Positions 50,195 through 63,500 of a stretch of 64,000 bases of DNA are shown here, in pieces. The stretch lies in NCBI GenBank assembly GCA_964035545.1, contig OZ037771.1:2222628-2286627 (forward strand). Reading direction: 5' to 3'. Numbering within the stretch: position 1 is the stretch's first letter; the number at the start of each line of letters is the position of its first letter. Source of the stretch: Bugula neritina. Taxonomy: Eukaryota > Bryozoa > Gymnolaemata > Cheilostomatida > Bugulidae. Made by a program: the position numbers and the translations under genes. The notes under the pieces are model-generated. The model did no database searches. It was not told the origin of the DNA and saw only the letters and a list, made by a program, of their open reading frames with translations.

Positions 50195-51796
50195 TTCTAG
50201 AAAGTATTAAAGCAATTACTAAACAATTCTAGAATATAGAGAGTACTATTATTTAGATAGCAATAAATAGAACAACAGTTACAACTACTTTCACTTAAGC
50301 TGGTGTAATTAGATGATTCTCCTCTGTAGATGATATCACCTTATTATCTGCAACAAAGAAATATGATTCCTATAATCTAAAGTTACAACCATATATCTGT
50401 TAGGAGCTATGAATCGGCAGACAGCTATAAGGACTAACTTTGAAATTCTTTTATCTCTCATTACACTCACAGCTTATGGCATTTACTATTAGTGGTGTTT
50501 ATATACTGCTAGTGATACATGATATGTGGAATTGCGTGCGAATGTAAAGTTCATCAAGTATACAGAATTCCCATAGGTATATAGATATTTTATGCTTAGA
50601 TGTGAATGTGTAAAGCTTCAGCTATTCAACATTGGTTTAAAATCTAGTTTTGCAGAAGAGAATGTTTACTTCAACATTGAAATTATTACTATATTATATG
50701 CAACTTCATTTTAAATTTAGGATGTATAAAAACCACAACTACTTGCGTTATTATATAGTACTGTATATAAAGCAAATTAATAAATACAATAACCCAATAT
50801 TCTCTGTTCATTCTTGCATAGAGGTGGTGCAGTAATGGGGAGATTCAGAAAATCCTAGGTTCTGAATGAGAAACATTGCAAAGGAGTTATACTCCCATGA
50901 TGAGCTTAACAAAGGCTAAAATCTGTTCAAACAATTAGAGAACTTAGATTATTAACTTTTTATTACCGCTCTTGAAGATCTGCTTGCCCAATTTCAAAGC
51001 TATGCACCAAAAATTTTTTATTTTAAAACTACAAATCACACTAGTGAAATTTAAAAACATATCTAAATATCAATTATAGGCACTACTAAAGAAGCTATTT
51101 CATTGTATCGTCTTTATTGTGCGACAAAACCACATCCCTAATCTCACATCATATAGCCAATGGTATTTGAAGCTTCAACCAGCAGCCCTAAATATTTTAC
51201 CCTAAACCCAACTGTCAATGTAAACTTGGTTATAGTATTATACTGTGGATTAACAATGCTGCATCAGGTTAGTAACTGGTTCAACAGAAACTGTCTAGAT
51301 GACCATTCAGGAGACCAACATCATTTATTATGTAGGAAAAAGGAAGATACTAAAATATATTAATGTTAATTAAAACTGGCTTCTTTGGCTTGAAATTAAT
51401 AGAATAGAAAGCGATAACAAACACTGCATACAGAATAAAGGAAAACTTTCAGTATATAGAAATAACTAGCCCCATTATTGAAAAACTATTGTGAATAATA
51501 CAACTAAACAAATCAGTTTCTCTAAAATCCGAAAGAAGCACAACTGAAAACTAGCTGAAACGTATACAAAAAATTTTTGAAAGAGAAAGCCCCTGGGAAA
51601 ATAATTGTTACCACAAAGTGCTAGTCAAATTTTCGCAAGGCTGAATAGAAACATTCAGCAAGTAGAATAATATTATGGTAATACCATCTTTGTTAATATT
51701 CTATAATCACTTGAGAAGTAGAAATAACGAAGATATTCAAACTCTGCAAGAAGGTAAAATCTCATTGGCTACGTAACTTGTCAAGTATAAGTGTCA
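50195..51796. other. Intergenic region between SVWC copy D and the hydroxyacid oxidase gene
   Basis: Convergent 3' ends. No exon recognised on either strand; the short open frames at 50650-50835 and 51160-51363 have no family features. A ggagttatactccc motif occurs near 50884. Confidence 0.5.
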
Positions 51797-54700
51797 CTAA
51801 ACAGCTTCAGCTTTGCTGACAAATCTTGCGACTGACTTAGATGGAAAGGAAGTTACAGTTTTGATAGCTTTTCCTTGTGTATGATCACGTCACTAGGTAT
51901 CTTGTTTACATCAGCCACTCCTAAAACATATTGTACACAACTTCTAAATACACACAGCAGTATTAGATATGGCTTCACTTTACGTTCTCAACCATCACAT
52001 CTCAAACATAACTATTCTATCACATGTTCAGAGCTCAGCTTACATACTCCTTTACCAAAGAGTAAGGTTCCAGTGTCTGTTGATGTGAAATAACCTGGTG
52101 TGTAAATGGGGTTGACATTAAATTTGTCCTTTAAAACGCGTGGGTGGTATATTTACAATTAATGAATAAGAAATCAGACAGCGAAATTACTAAAAACACG
52201 TCTGTAAGAGAGTCACATCAAGTTACCACAAATTACTTTTACTGACTGTCAACCAATCATGGCTTAGTGTCTAAATTAATATTTATTTTAATCATAAGCA
52301 ACTTTTCTACTTTATACTAAATAACAATTAGGAACAAAAATAAATATTTGCTGGTATTGCAACCAAGTTACCAAAGATAAGATATGCATAATACAACATA
52401 AAGTAATATATTGTAATATAACGATATTATATCAAAATGTAATACAACATAATACCATATAAACTAACCTAATACAATACATAATACCATATAATATAAA
52501 CCAATGTTTTATAATAACACAATGTAATGTTATATACATAGTATATACATTTATTATAACTCAAATCTTTTATGAAGTAGACAGGATGAAGGTAAAACAT
52601 GTTCCAAAATGTTCAATCTAATCAGAGCAGGAAATGAGTATGAATAAATCACTTACCAGCCATGATCATAGTATGAGTAAGTCCTTTCTTGTATATCTCC
52701 AGAACTTTCTCTACACCTTTCATACCCTGAAGAAATATTTACTCTACACATACGACACACATTGCGCTGAAAACTAACCATTTATGGAAGAACATTAGAA
52801 CTTATGTCAAAAAAAGAGTGATATATACTATATATATTCCACTATTTTATGGTTAGTTTTACAGGCTATTGTAAGACCTACAAAGGTGGCGGAATTTACA
52901 TTTTAAAGAAGAGATAAAATTACAAGACAAGGTAATGCTAACCAGATCAAGTCACAGCCAATACTGAACAATTCCAAGTCAAGTCCAACTTAAATTGACT
53001 AAAACTTACTTAAATTAAATTTAAAGTATAGCATATCTATAGTACCTAATGTAGTATGATGCAAGAAATACCATTTAATAATCCAGCAATACCTCACAGG
53101 CCATTCCCCAAAGAATAGGTCTTCCAACAAACACAGCCTTAGCACCAAGGGCTAAAGCTGTGAAAAGGTTGGCACCCGACCGGACGCCCCCATCCATGTA
53201 CACCTCACACCGATGACCAACTGCAGCTACAACTTCAGGCAGAACATCTATAGGAGCTGGCACAGGACAGAATTGTCTTCCCCCGTGGTTAGAGACTAAA
53301 ATGGCGTCTGCACCGGCCGAAGCTGCTTGAATAGCGTCTCTGGCCGACAAAACCCCTGAAATATAAGATGGCAGGAAGTGAGTTTGAACTGACAACCAAT
53401 AGCATATTCACCATCAGCAGATACCAAACGGTAAATATAAGTGAAATGGCACACTGGATAAGAACTCAGACTACTAGTTGATCGGAACCTTACATGGCAA
53501 GGCAAAATTAACACACCAATATTAATTCTTAGGGGCAGTTGTAGCGTAGGGGTTAGAGTGCTGGCTTAGTAAACACAAGGTAAATGGTTCAAATCTCAGG
53601 CCATCGGTGATGTTAGGAAGAGCATCCAGCCATAATTGCTCCTTTGCCACAACAAAAAACAAGTCCTTACAACCTTAAAAAACCCTTTCTAACAGGGGTT
53701 CTCACAGGGATGGTGATTAAAAACCTGTGTGAGTTTTAGTTGTTAGTTCAAAAGTAAGGATTAGTTTTCAGTTGATATGAGCGAACCCATTATTAATCCA
53801 AGTGAAAAACTGGCCATTAGTTAAATGTGTGAACCAGCCATTAGTCACTTTAGAAGTGTAGGTGACACATTTAATGTCATGGAAAAAACTAAGAAAAGTT
53901 AAGAACAGTAAGAAGGACCTTTGATAATGACAGGTAGTCTAGTGATAGACTTGAGCCACTCGATATCACTCCACGTTACGGAGACATCAGGCATAGGGAA
54001 TTCTGGGTCAGAGGGTTCCACTGCTTGGGTGAATTGCTTGATATTAGCGTAGCTAGTAATGAAGTACAAAAATATTATTAATAATATTATTAATATTAAA
54101 TTAATAACATTTAATATTAATAATAATTAAATAAAGTCATATTATTAATGATATTAGCAGTAATAACAATATATTATAATGCACCTAATTAGTTCACCAC
54201 TAAAAGTAAAAGAGAATGCAATGGGTTGACTCGGTGCAGGTGGTTTACCTGGTGGCTGGTGAGTGGACAATAGCCGGGCTGGCTGCTGGGTTCGATTTTG
54301 CTAATCCTAAAACAAAGCCATGAAAACCAGCAGCTTCGGCACGTCTCACCAGGTTCTCTGTCCAATCCCTCTTCCTAAAATTCAAGTTGAAGAAATTTGA
54401 AAAAAATGATTACAACACAAATGGTAAGTTCTAAGAAAAATGAAAAAATCCATTGTCCCAAATATTTGTAGATGGTTTTTTCAGTGTATGTTAGCGCTGA
54501 CAGCTAAAAACAAGCACCTGATAAACATAGACTGCCTCTCCTACCTGTTCTGACAGCAAATACAAGGTTTACAGCTTGAAGCTGAAAAAATAGACTAGTT
54601 TAAGTTACATGCTTACTTGTAAATGTAAATGTTTAAAAACTTGAGTCCAGTTTCAGAGCCAGTTACCAAATCCTCCATTGTGGTGGCGGCCCAGCCACTC

Positions 54701-57055
54701 ATAGCGAATCCAACTCCTTTCCTTTTAGCAGCTTCAAAATGAAAATATTCATAGTGAGATGAAAAACTTCCATTTAAACTGAAAAAAAAATATATGGCCG
54801 CATCAATGCTTCAAGATTTATCAAACAATGACCTTGAAATGTTTCACCGAGTTATTAAAGCTTCTGGTATCAAAGTTTATTAAGAATAGGAATATTGTGG
54901 CTAGTTGTCAATAATTCAAAGTTTTATGTTAAGAATCTGGTGAGGCGATTCAAAAAGCAAAAATTTTTCATTAAATAATAAAAAAAGTAAATACTTATTT
55001 GTATCAAAAAAGTAGCCAATAGTATAAAATAAAGCTGAAGTACATGTAGTGTCAAATCTCAAAGTTTAAAATTTAATATTAAATTGTAACATTAAACCAA
55101 TTTTATTTTAATTTATATTAAATTTCATAACATGGACTATTGAAAATTAGTAACCACACGTCTCTTAATTTGCTTGGAACACGAGTTTTCAACTTACATT
55201 TAGGCCTACTTAAAACCATCTGAAGAAGTTACAACTTTCAAGCCATATTTGCTAATAAATTGAAATAAACTACAGAATTAAGGGGAGACTACTGTTAGAT
55301 TCACAGAAACTACTGTGTGCAGACAATTCACTTCCAAAAAATTCAAAGCTGATTCTTTACCTAAAGTTGTAGATACTTAGAGATATAAATGTGACTTAAG
55401 CCCTGAACTTACCTGTGGCAGGTATATGTTCAGCACGCTTGTCTATTTTATACTGCATGCCCATTGGACAGATACATAGCGGGAAATCCACAGCATGTCC
55501 GAGGATTGTGGTAGATGTGTTGATCTTAGAGACATCATTGACAAGGTATGGTCTCAAAAGGTAACTGGCAAAAAGTTGACATATTTAATTACGACAATAA
55601 AATGTATAGACCTAAAAGAAATACATATTAGTCAAAAATGTGAACCTTACATACAAAACAGTCTTTTTAGAACAATCTGGATTTTTTGTTGTTTGTAAAA
55701 ATAGAGTGTATGCAAACTCATGTAATGAAAGGCAAACGTGAATAATATATTTAAAATTCCATACAGGGTGCTGCAGAAGTTAGTGACTAGGTAACAAATA
55801 GATAGTAACTAGGTAGCAAATAGATAGCAACTAGGTAGCAAGAAGAGAGTAACTAGATAGCAAGTAGATAGTAACTAGGTAGCAAATAGATAGTAACTAG
55901 GTAGCAAGTAGAGAGTAACTAGATAGTAACATCATCAAAGCACAAAAACAACCATCAGACAATAAAATGAGCTAAATCAACAAAAAAAAAAATAGCAAGC
56001 AAGCTAAACTCAAGTGATTGAGTCAAAATCATGCATGTTCTTAATACTTTAAAATAGATTTCAACAGAAATTACTTGCCTGAGTGACTTACTTATTAAAT
56101 GCTCTGGCATTATCGTCAGGCTGGCTTCCTGCCCCTCCAGCTACATATTTCTCAAACGAAGGCTCAAAGCGTTTCTTTGCTTCCTTTCTGTAGTCTTCAA
56201 TCGTTTCCACTTGAATTAAATAAAATTTCATAGAATTAATTGTCAGTAACATACTTATACTACTAATCGACATGACCTACTAGCCAACCCACGCATCACA
56301 GTCACTATAGCTGATCCGAATTAGTAAAAGGATCACATTGATAGTTATTAAAGCCATATATATTGTATTAAATACTCTAGGGTAAAAAGCACTACTTAAA
56401 ATGATGTGCAAAAACTGTTTAGTTATCACCAACTCTGCTAGTGCTAACTTTAGCTAAGAATTTAAGCCATTTCCATTTCGGTTTCCGATTAACTAACCAG
56501 TAACCTAGTAGAATTGGATCATTGACAAAAACTGCACTACTGTAAGCTGTGACTCAACCACAAGTTATAGTAGAAATTGAAAAAATCTGTAATCAGTATG
56601 GACATCAACACGAGCATTACTCACTGCTAGTAGTACTGGTATCACTACTAGTAGCGGTTGAACTTGAACTTGAGGTTGATGCAACAGAATGGAGAACGAG
56701 ATAATACGCCGGGCGTTGTTCTTACTAAAAAATTTTTTTTAATTTTCAAGATGTAATTATTTTGAGAATTTCAACTGTATTACAGCTAGTATGTATCACA
56801 TATGAATGATGAACGCACTAGAACACTAATCACAATGATCCGTGCAAGATATTTACGCCCAGTATATTAAAAGGAAATACAGAATAAAAGGTTAAAACGG
56901 GTAAAGTAGCGGCGACAAAAGTCGAATAAGCTTCGCCGCCTGTATTAATAACGGAGAAATATATACATTAACCGACTAAATGAAGGTCCTCTACCTCTTC
57001 ACAAATATAGTTATTCATTTGGGGTTATCCTACCTTTAATATATGTAGCATTCAT
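51797..57055 (-). CDS. 2-hydroxyacid oxidase-like protein (FMN-dependent, HAO/glycolate oxidase family)
   Basis: Nine exons: 57055-57034, 56209-56092, 55564-55413, 54731-54617, 54374-54249, 54052-53919, 53355-53093, 52726-52657 and 51867-51797. All phases join; 356 residues against 370 in human HAO1. The fold is a TIM barrel binding FMN that oxidises 2-hydroxyacids to 2-oxoacids with H2O2, usually in peroxisomes. Recognisable landmarks: FEKYVAGGAGS (Tyr29), SGWAATTMEDL, NIYIYKKRD, VIIKG (Lys222), SNHGGRQ (His246, Arg249), IDVLPEV, MDGGVRSG and GAKAVFVGRP. Two features are odd. The segment matching VTVDTPxLGxR is GFVLGLAKSNP, so the usual substrate-loop Asp and following Arg are missing. The family RQLDG is RQFCP. 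The C-terminus (KAEAV) has no obvious PTS1. The first exon (MNATYIK) and last exon were chosen on phase and position. It may have a different substrate or reduced activity. Confidence 0.9.
53531..53737 (+). mobile_element. tRNA-derived SINE in intron 6 of the hydroxyacid oxidase-like gene
   Basis: The 5' part looks like a tRNA gene, with an A-box-like tagcgtaggggtta and a B box ggttcaaatctc spaced as in pol III promoters. It is followed by gatgttaggaagagcatcca and a 3' part rich in aaaaac/aagtcc. Acceptor-stem pairing is not intact, so it is a SINE rather than a tRNA gene. The aggaagagcatcc block recalls the conserved body of mollusc/lophotrochozoan SINEs (from memory). Inserted antisense to the host gene. 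Confidence 0.75.
55780..55929. repeat. Minisatellite, about 22-bp unit, in intron 2 of the hydroxyacid oxidase-like gene
   Basis: About seven copies of agtaactaggtagcaaatag(at) with variants agagagtaactagatag. No coding role. Confidence 0.9.
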
Positions 57056-57528
57056 AGGCTTTGCTTCTTTTATCAACTTATACAAGAATTGCCACTGAAT
57101 AAAACTATAGTCAAGTTAAATTTAGAAACTTTGAAATACAAACAGACCAAAAATATTTATTACGATTGAGAAATTACAATAAATCAAAGTACTTTAGAAT
57201 TGTGCTACTTTTACAGCTATTTCAAGTGATTACAAAATTTATGAACCAGAACACTACAGGTAAATGTAAACAATAGAAGGCGATCATACCTGTTTGATAT
57301 TATAATATGCTGAAAATTTTATGGGCGAATTATATTATATTGTAGGTTTCAATCAAATGTAACACAAATGTAACATGAAGATATATCAATAATTTATTCT
57401 GCAATTATTTCCATAAATACAATCAACAAGACCATGTTCTAAGGACTAGCAAATGAAGTTTTATATAAAAATAAATGAATCTAAGTCACAAAATAGAAAG
57501 TTGATCAGTTGAGAGAAACAGTGAAGCA
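57056..57528. other. Intergenic region, - strand genes on both sides
   Basis: Holds the promoter of the hydroxyacid oxidase-like gene and the 3' UTR of the gene ending at 57529. No conserved element recognised. Confidence 0.5.
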
Positions 57529-60500
57529 TTAAGTGATGGATGCTGACTGTGACGTAGCTGCTGCAGCTGGCACAAAGCCTGATGACACACCAGAGTCTGC
57601 GACACTTGTGACAGGGGAGTTCCCCGCTGACGAGTCATCTTTGCTGGCAGCAAGTTTAAGTTGGATTTTCTGAATCCAATTATTGTATTTTCTAGTCAAT
57701 TTATTAGCTTTTCGCTGGGCTGCCTCAGTCACTGGTATTGGATCATCAAACATACAGTCATCGTCATAAGAGAGCAAGCTCCGCCCACAATCGGTAGTTT
57801 CCGACTGTTTCCCACCGGTGTGCATCTGAAAAGTAAGAATACAGAATTACTTTCAAGATGGAATGACGGCAACCGGGCAAAGAAAGTGCGAGGAAAGAAG
57901 AAAGGTATTGTGGGTAATAACTTACGACGTCTGCGGATTTGTCAGGATCCATGTAGCCCCTGGAGTACATCAGGTTTGGGAGGGAGTCAAATGCCTGTCA
58001 AGTATACAAGTTTTGTTACATAATACCTAGACATCTTTTCTACACTAATACGGCAAATACTGGGCAAGGGTAACCCAAGCTTACTTCAGACTACATGTGA
58101 GTTGAGTGTGGTGTGGGTCAGAGTGGGATACAAGTGATTTTAGCTAGTAACAACTCTATTCATAATTATGAAATTTGTAGGATCAATTTATGTAAAAATT
58201 TTCATGATTAAAGCCTGGCACAGTGAGTTAGAATAATTTCACCTAGCAGCTGAAATATCCACACAATAAATAGTAAAACCAACAGCACAGCGTTTTGATA
58301 GTAAAACATAGAGTTGTCTTCTCTGCAAATACTTTTCATTAAGGTTAGTCTGAGTTTACTATCTTACCTACATTTTAAAAACACAGGACTTTCACATTAG
58401 AGTAATGCCTGCACAAAGCTGTTTAGGTCTTCATGCATGATTAGTAAGTAGTAGTTAGAATATTTAGTGGTTCAGTTTGTTTATTATTATTTCGAAGGAT
58501 AGTGACTAGAAAACTTGGCTTAATTTTCAAATTATACAGAGAAAACAGCCCATCAGCTTAATAAAGGTGATCAGTATCAGTTGCTAAATCAGTCAATCAA
58601 ACAGTTTGAAATATCAAACAAGTTTGATGCACACTCTATTTTTTGCAATGGAAAAAATCCCACTAAACTTTCGAGTCTACATACTCTGATATGTGGTTAT
58701 CTGTGCCAGACTTTAGTCACGACTACGTTAAGTTAAGTTATTGTTGAGGCCTGCTTAACCATCTAGAGGCATGATTTACCTTCCACACAGCTAGAGACTA
58801 CACTGGTACACACGAACATTGCTATGAGCTACTGTATACCACCATGCAACTCACTGTCAGCTGTCAATAGCAAGCAACCACCTGCTGACAACTGCCAACT
58901 ATTCCCTAACCTGTTGTTTCTGTTTAGCACCCTTCGCTGAAGAAGTACCCGGTTGTTGTGAATCCTTTGTAGCAGGTTTCTTTTTCTTGAGGTTTTTCTT
59001 CTTTTTCTTCCGTCCACCTGGGTGGGGTTTGAAAATACTGTTCTTTGCTATTTCCTTCACCTGCGCCGCGGTCATCTAGCCAAGAGGAAAGTAGTTCATG
59101 GACAGGATGCAAGAAAAATATCAACCAATGAGAGAGAAGTAAAGACAAGCAGAAGACAGGAAATCTTCACAGATATTGAGAACATATAAACATCTACTCA
59201 CCTTAGGAGGCATCAAAGAACTTGGTAGTTTGGGTGGACAAGTAACTTTGATAATATCCAGAGGCATAGCAGAGTGAGATGATGTCACAGTAGTTTCTGA
59301 TGATGTCATACCGACTTTTGGTGAGGTCACATCAGTTGATTTTTTTGTTATAACAGATGGACACTCGGAAACAGGCTAGAACATAATGAATCAGCATTCA
59401 TTGCACCAGTTTTATAAAATCAATATACAATTGGAACAAATAGAAATAGTTAGTTAATCTGTGCACACATCACTAGAAAGCTTGCAACATGTATGCATCG
59501 GATACATTAATTTCATAGGATAGGAGAGAATTGGGTGCAAAAAACTCATTGTGTTAAGTTGAATGAAATTTCTTGTGAAAACTCTAGCATTCTTAGCTTG
59601 AGTAATACTGTTTACAGAGTAAAACCATTACATCGGTTAAAAAAATAACCACTGATGACCAATAAAAAAGCAAAATGGAATATCATACCGGTGTTTTAGA
59701 GTCTTTAATATCATTAACAATGAAACTTCCAGGGTTAAACAGTGGTGGTAAGTTCAATAACGAAAACATCCACTGCAATGAATCTTCCGATCTATAAAAC
59801 AAATATAAATTAAACAACTGACAATAGAGCACTAATAGCAGCTGATATTCTTAGTTTCATCTCTCAGCTAAGATAGGAGATACTCTACTGGGCTACTTTG
59901 TATTGAAAAATTTGCAATTTCAACTGATTTCTACTCATGATTACTCTAACAGTCGAGCAATTAAAGTTGACTCACGGAACAGGTTTAAAGTCTAAGGACA
60001 GCTTTTCTTCACTAGTTGATTGACTTGAGGGGGCATCAGCAGGTGTAGTGTTTATATTGGAGGGGGCATCTACAAGTGTGGTGGTGTGGACACTTGAGGG
60101 GGCATCAACAGGTGTAGTGATGTGTACACTCGAGGGGGCATTTACAGGTGCGCTGACTACATTTGAGGGGGCATCTACAGGTGTGGTGTGTACAATTGAG
60201 ATGGCATCTACAGGTGTGGTGTGTACAATTGAGGGGGCATCTACATGTGTGGTGTGTACAATTGAGGGGGCATTTACAGGTGTAGTGGTGTGCACAATTG
60301 AGGGAGCATTTACAGGTGTAGTGGTGTGCACAATTGAGGGGGCATCTGCAGTCACACCCGCTGACCTTGACAAAACCTCTGTGTCCGCTGACTTTACTGA
60401 ACTGGAACTTTCACCAGGCCGATCTGTACCAGTGACGGTGTTATCTACGATTTTTATTCGGTGCTTTTTAGGCACACCACCAGAGTTTGGACTGCTTAGA

Positions 60501-63500
60501 CTTCTCTTCCGTAACCTAACCGACCTGCGTAAGACGGGTTCTGTCTGTTTGTCTGCCGGTTGCGTCACCAGAGACTGGCTGTTGTTCACACTAGTATCAG
60601 TCTTAGAATGTTCCTCCTGGGAATCGCTTAAAGTAGCACGAGTTGCAGTCACAGTCTGAGTACTATCTGTAGATGGAGAGAGATAATCTGTAGCTGTCTG
60701 AGTTTTATCTGTAGATAAATTGTTGCTACTGATAACAGATTCCACTGTGGACTCATCTGCCTGACTGTCATTACAGAGTTTATCAACAGCTGCTGTAGTT
60801 GGAGATAAGTTGGTTTGGCTGAGGTGAGCTGGTGGTGCAGAGCTTGCGGAAGACGCAGACGGCACGAGAGGTAAATAATAAGACGGCAGTGACGGGAAAA
60901 AGGAGTTACCTGTAGAAACAACAAAATTCAAAGGAATAATTAGGCAACAGTGTCCAACCAGTGAAATTCATCATCAGCTTGACACAAAATTCAAGCTATC
61001 AGAAAATCTGCTGCAAAGATACACAAAGGGACTGCAATTTACGTTGAAACATTTCAGCTACATCTATTAAGACCACAACAATATACAAAAGCTGATACAT
61101 TATCTTCTCGTACCTGAAGGTTGCTGGTCACCTTGGCAGAGCGCAGTGTGCTGTAAAACATCTGCATGACTGGCCACTGTCACAGTGCTATCAAACTCCA
61201 TGCCCAGGCCTGGTGATGTGGGTATCACAGTTGGTTCTTCGTGGATGAAGAGTTTAGTTGGGGAACCAAACTCCACAGAGTTAGTGGGAGATGCAGGAGG
61301 TTCAGGAGATGCAGGAGGTTCCGGAGATGCGGGTGCATCAGAAGATGCCATAGAAAGTGGCGGAGGAGTATTTTTCACATCTGATAAAAGAAATTTTGAC
61401 TTGCCTGTAGCATCCTAACAAAGCGTTGTAAACAAGACAAGGAAAGCATGGATTGCATAAGACGATGAATTTATAAAAAAACAAGGTGGTTGAATGTTGA
61501 CTTTAGTAAACATTGTTAAAGCAGAGTTCCTGAAGTAACAGACAAACCTGCAGGTAGAGGTTCAGGTTGACATATCAACACTGTTTGTTCCTCAGGAGAT
61601 GAGATTCCTTCACCATCACCTTCAGTCAACAGCTGGCCACCACTGTCTGTCCTACTGACCTCCATCCCAGAAGTATTTCCCGCTGCCGTATCCGAAGATG
61701 AGAGAAACTCTTCTTTTGAACTACCAACACTCGTAGTGACTGGTAGAGTGTCATGTGCTGCACGAGATCTCCCCTCTTCCTTCACTAGCAGCTGATCTAC
61801 ACTCAAATCGGTTTGCTCAGACTGAGGTATACTAGTAGGAAACTCATCATCGCTATTTTGACGCTTGAGTTTCTTCGAGCTACGACCCAGTGAGTGATTC
61901 TCCCCACAATCCCTTGCAACTTCAGAATATTCAGCTCCAGCAACACTTGGCACGGGATGCTGGGAGCTGAAGGGAATATACGGTTGGTCTCCATCTGCTA
62001 CATTAGTGTTATCAGTTCCAATAAGCGCAACGGACTTGACCATCTTTCTAGTTGATCTTCTGGGCTTTGTCTGTTTGGTGTCAACAAGATTCTGTAAACC
62101 AGCTTTAGCTGTACAACTCTCTTTAGAGTTTCCAACTTGAGACTCTATTGAACTATCAGAGCTGATAGCGGTTTTGAGGCTCTGAGAAACCTGTTTGACT
62201 GGATCCTGACTAGCCAATTGGGTGGAATCCTGTCCATCAACACATCTAGCAAGACGAGCAGATTTTCTCTTCACTTGTTTGAATTGTTTTTCAGTCTTGC
62301 CTTGAGAATTTATCATCTTTTCTTTGCAAGTTTGTATCGAATGGGATTCTGTAACAACTTGTGATGCATTGTCTGATATAACCTCCGTGACTTCTTGATC
62401 ACAGACTGCTTGATTATCTAATATCTTCCTTTTAGTAATTACTTTCTGTTCACCGTGCTGATTTGATGACTTGCTAGAGTCATCAGAGGTCACGACACCT
62501 GTAACTTCGGAGTTTACTATCGGTTCTGATGAGCTAGATTGATTTTCTGCATCAATAACTTTGAGTGCAGCAGTTTTACCTTCAGCAATATGCGCTAACG
62601 CTAAAAGATTGCTTGAATTATCTGCTATTGCGTGTGGAATAATAGAACTGTTCGAATTATTCTGTTCCTTAGGAGGTAACTTAGTTGCAGTATTTGAATG
62701 TAATGATGTTTGAACATTACTTTGTTGGACTGTAGAAACAGTGATGTCCGATTTGTTCACATCAGAGCAACGGCGGGAATTTACAACTGTGGAAGGAGAA
62801 TGGTCAGTTACAGGTGTGACAGGTGTTGAGCTAGTAGTTGCGGATAATTCTGTTGAAGAACTGAGACTTCCTTTTGTTTCTGAGTTAACAGCAACAGCAA
62901 CAGCAAGACTTTGCGTCTGTGAGGGTCTGGATTTATCCCCAATTTCATTGGTTACTCTGAAAAACCACATAAAGAAAAATGCTATGTTACAACATATTAT
63001 CAAAGACTACCCATTGCAAAAGTTGACAACTAAAAGTAATAATATAAGGTATGTATGAAAAATCAAAACTTATTCGCTTTGGTTTTATTACCACAATAAA
63101 TTTTTAGAGCTATAAAAATTCTGCATAAAACATGTTTACATAAAAATGGAAATATATGATTATATTTACAGGACATATTTTCTAAATTTAATCATAAGAA
63201 AGCCATGACACGAACCTGCTGACGTTACTAGTTCGTCTTCTAAGAGCAGCCTCCCAGCCATGTGAAGCCTGGTTCTCGGCTACAGCTTTCTGTTCCTTCT
63301 CCCGTAGTAACTTGTTCAAGACCGTGATTGGCACGCGAGCATGTGTGGAGCCCTTATTCCCTGGTGCCAGCCCAGCTTTCTTTGGGGATGACTTAGTAGC
63401 TGAGTCGCAATTCTTATCAGCACTAGCGTTTGGTGCTGTATCTACTGACGACGTAGTAGGGCGTTCAGGTAACTTAATCGATGTCTGTTTATCTTTACTG

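Noticed and set aside
53531-53610. tRNA gene
   Set aside because: A and B boxes are present but the acceptor stem does not pair, and a degraded relative with the same 3' body exists at 49385, so it is a SINE.
60048-60659. 203-residue + strand open frame
   Set aside because: Antisense shadow of the repeat-bearing exon of the - strand gene, which has consistent splice sites and phases.
61516-63003. 495-residue - strand frame starting with a hydrophobic segment (MIICCNIAFFFMWFF)
   Set aside because: The first 16 codons lie upstream of the acceptor at 62956; the exon joins the one ending at 63216 in phase, so this is not a signal anchor or a start.
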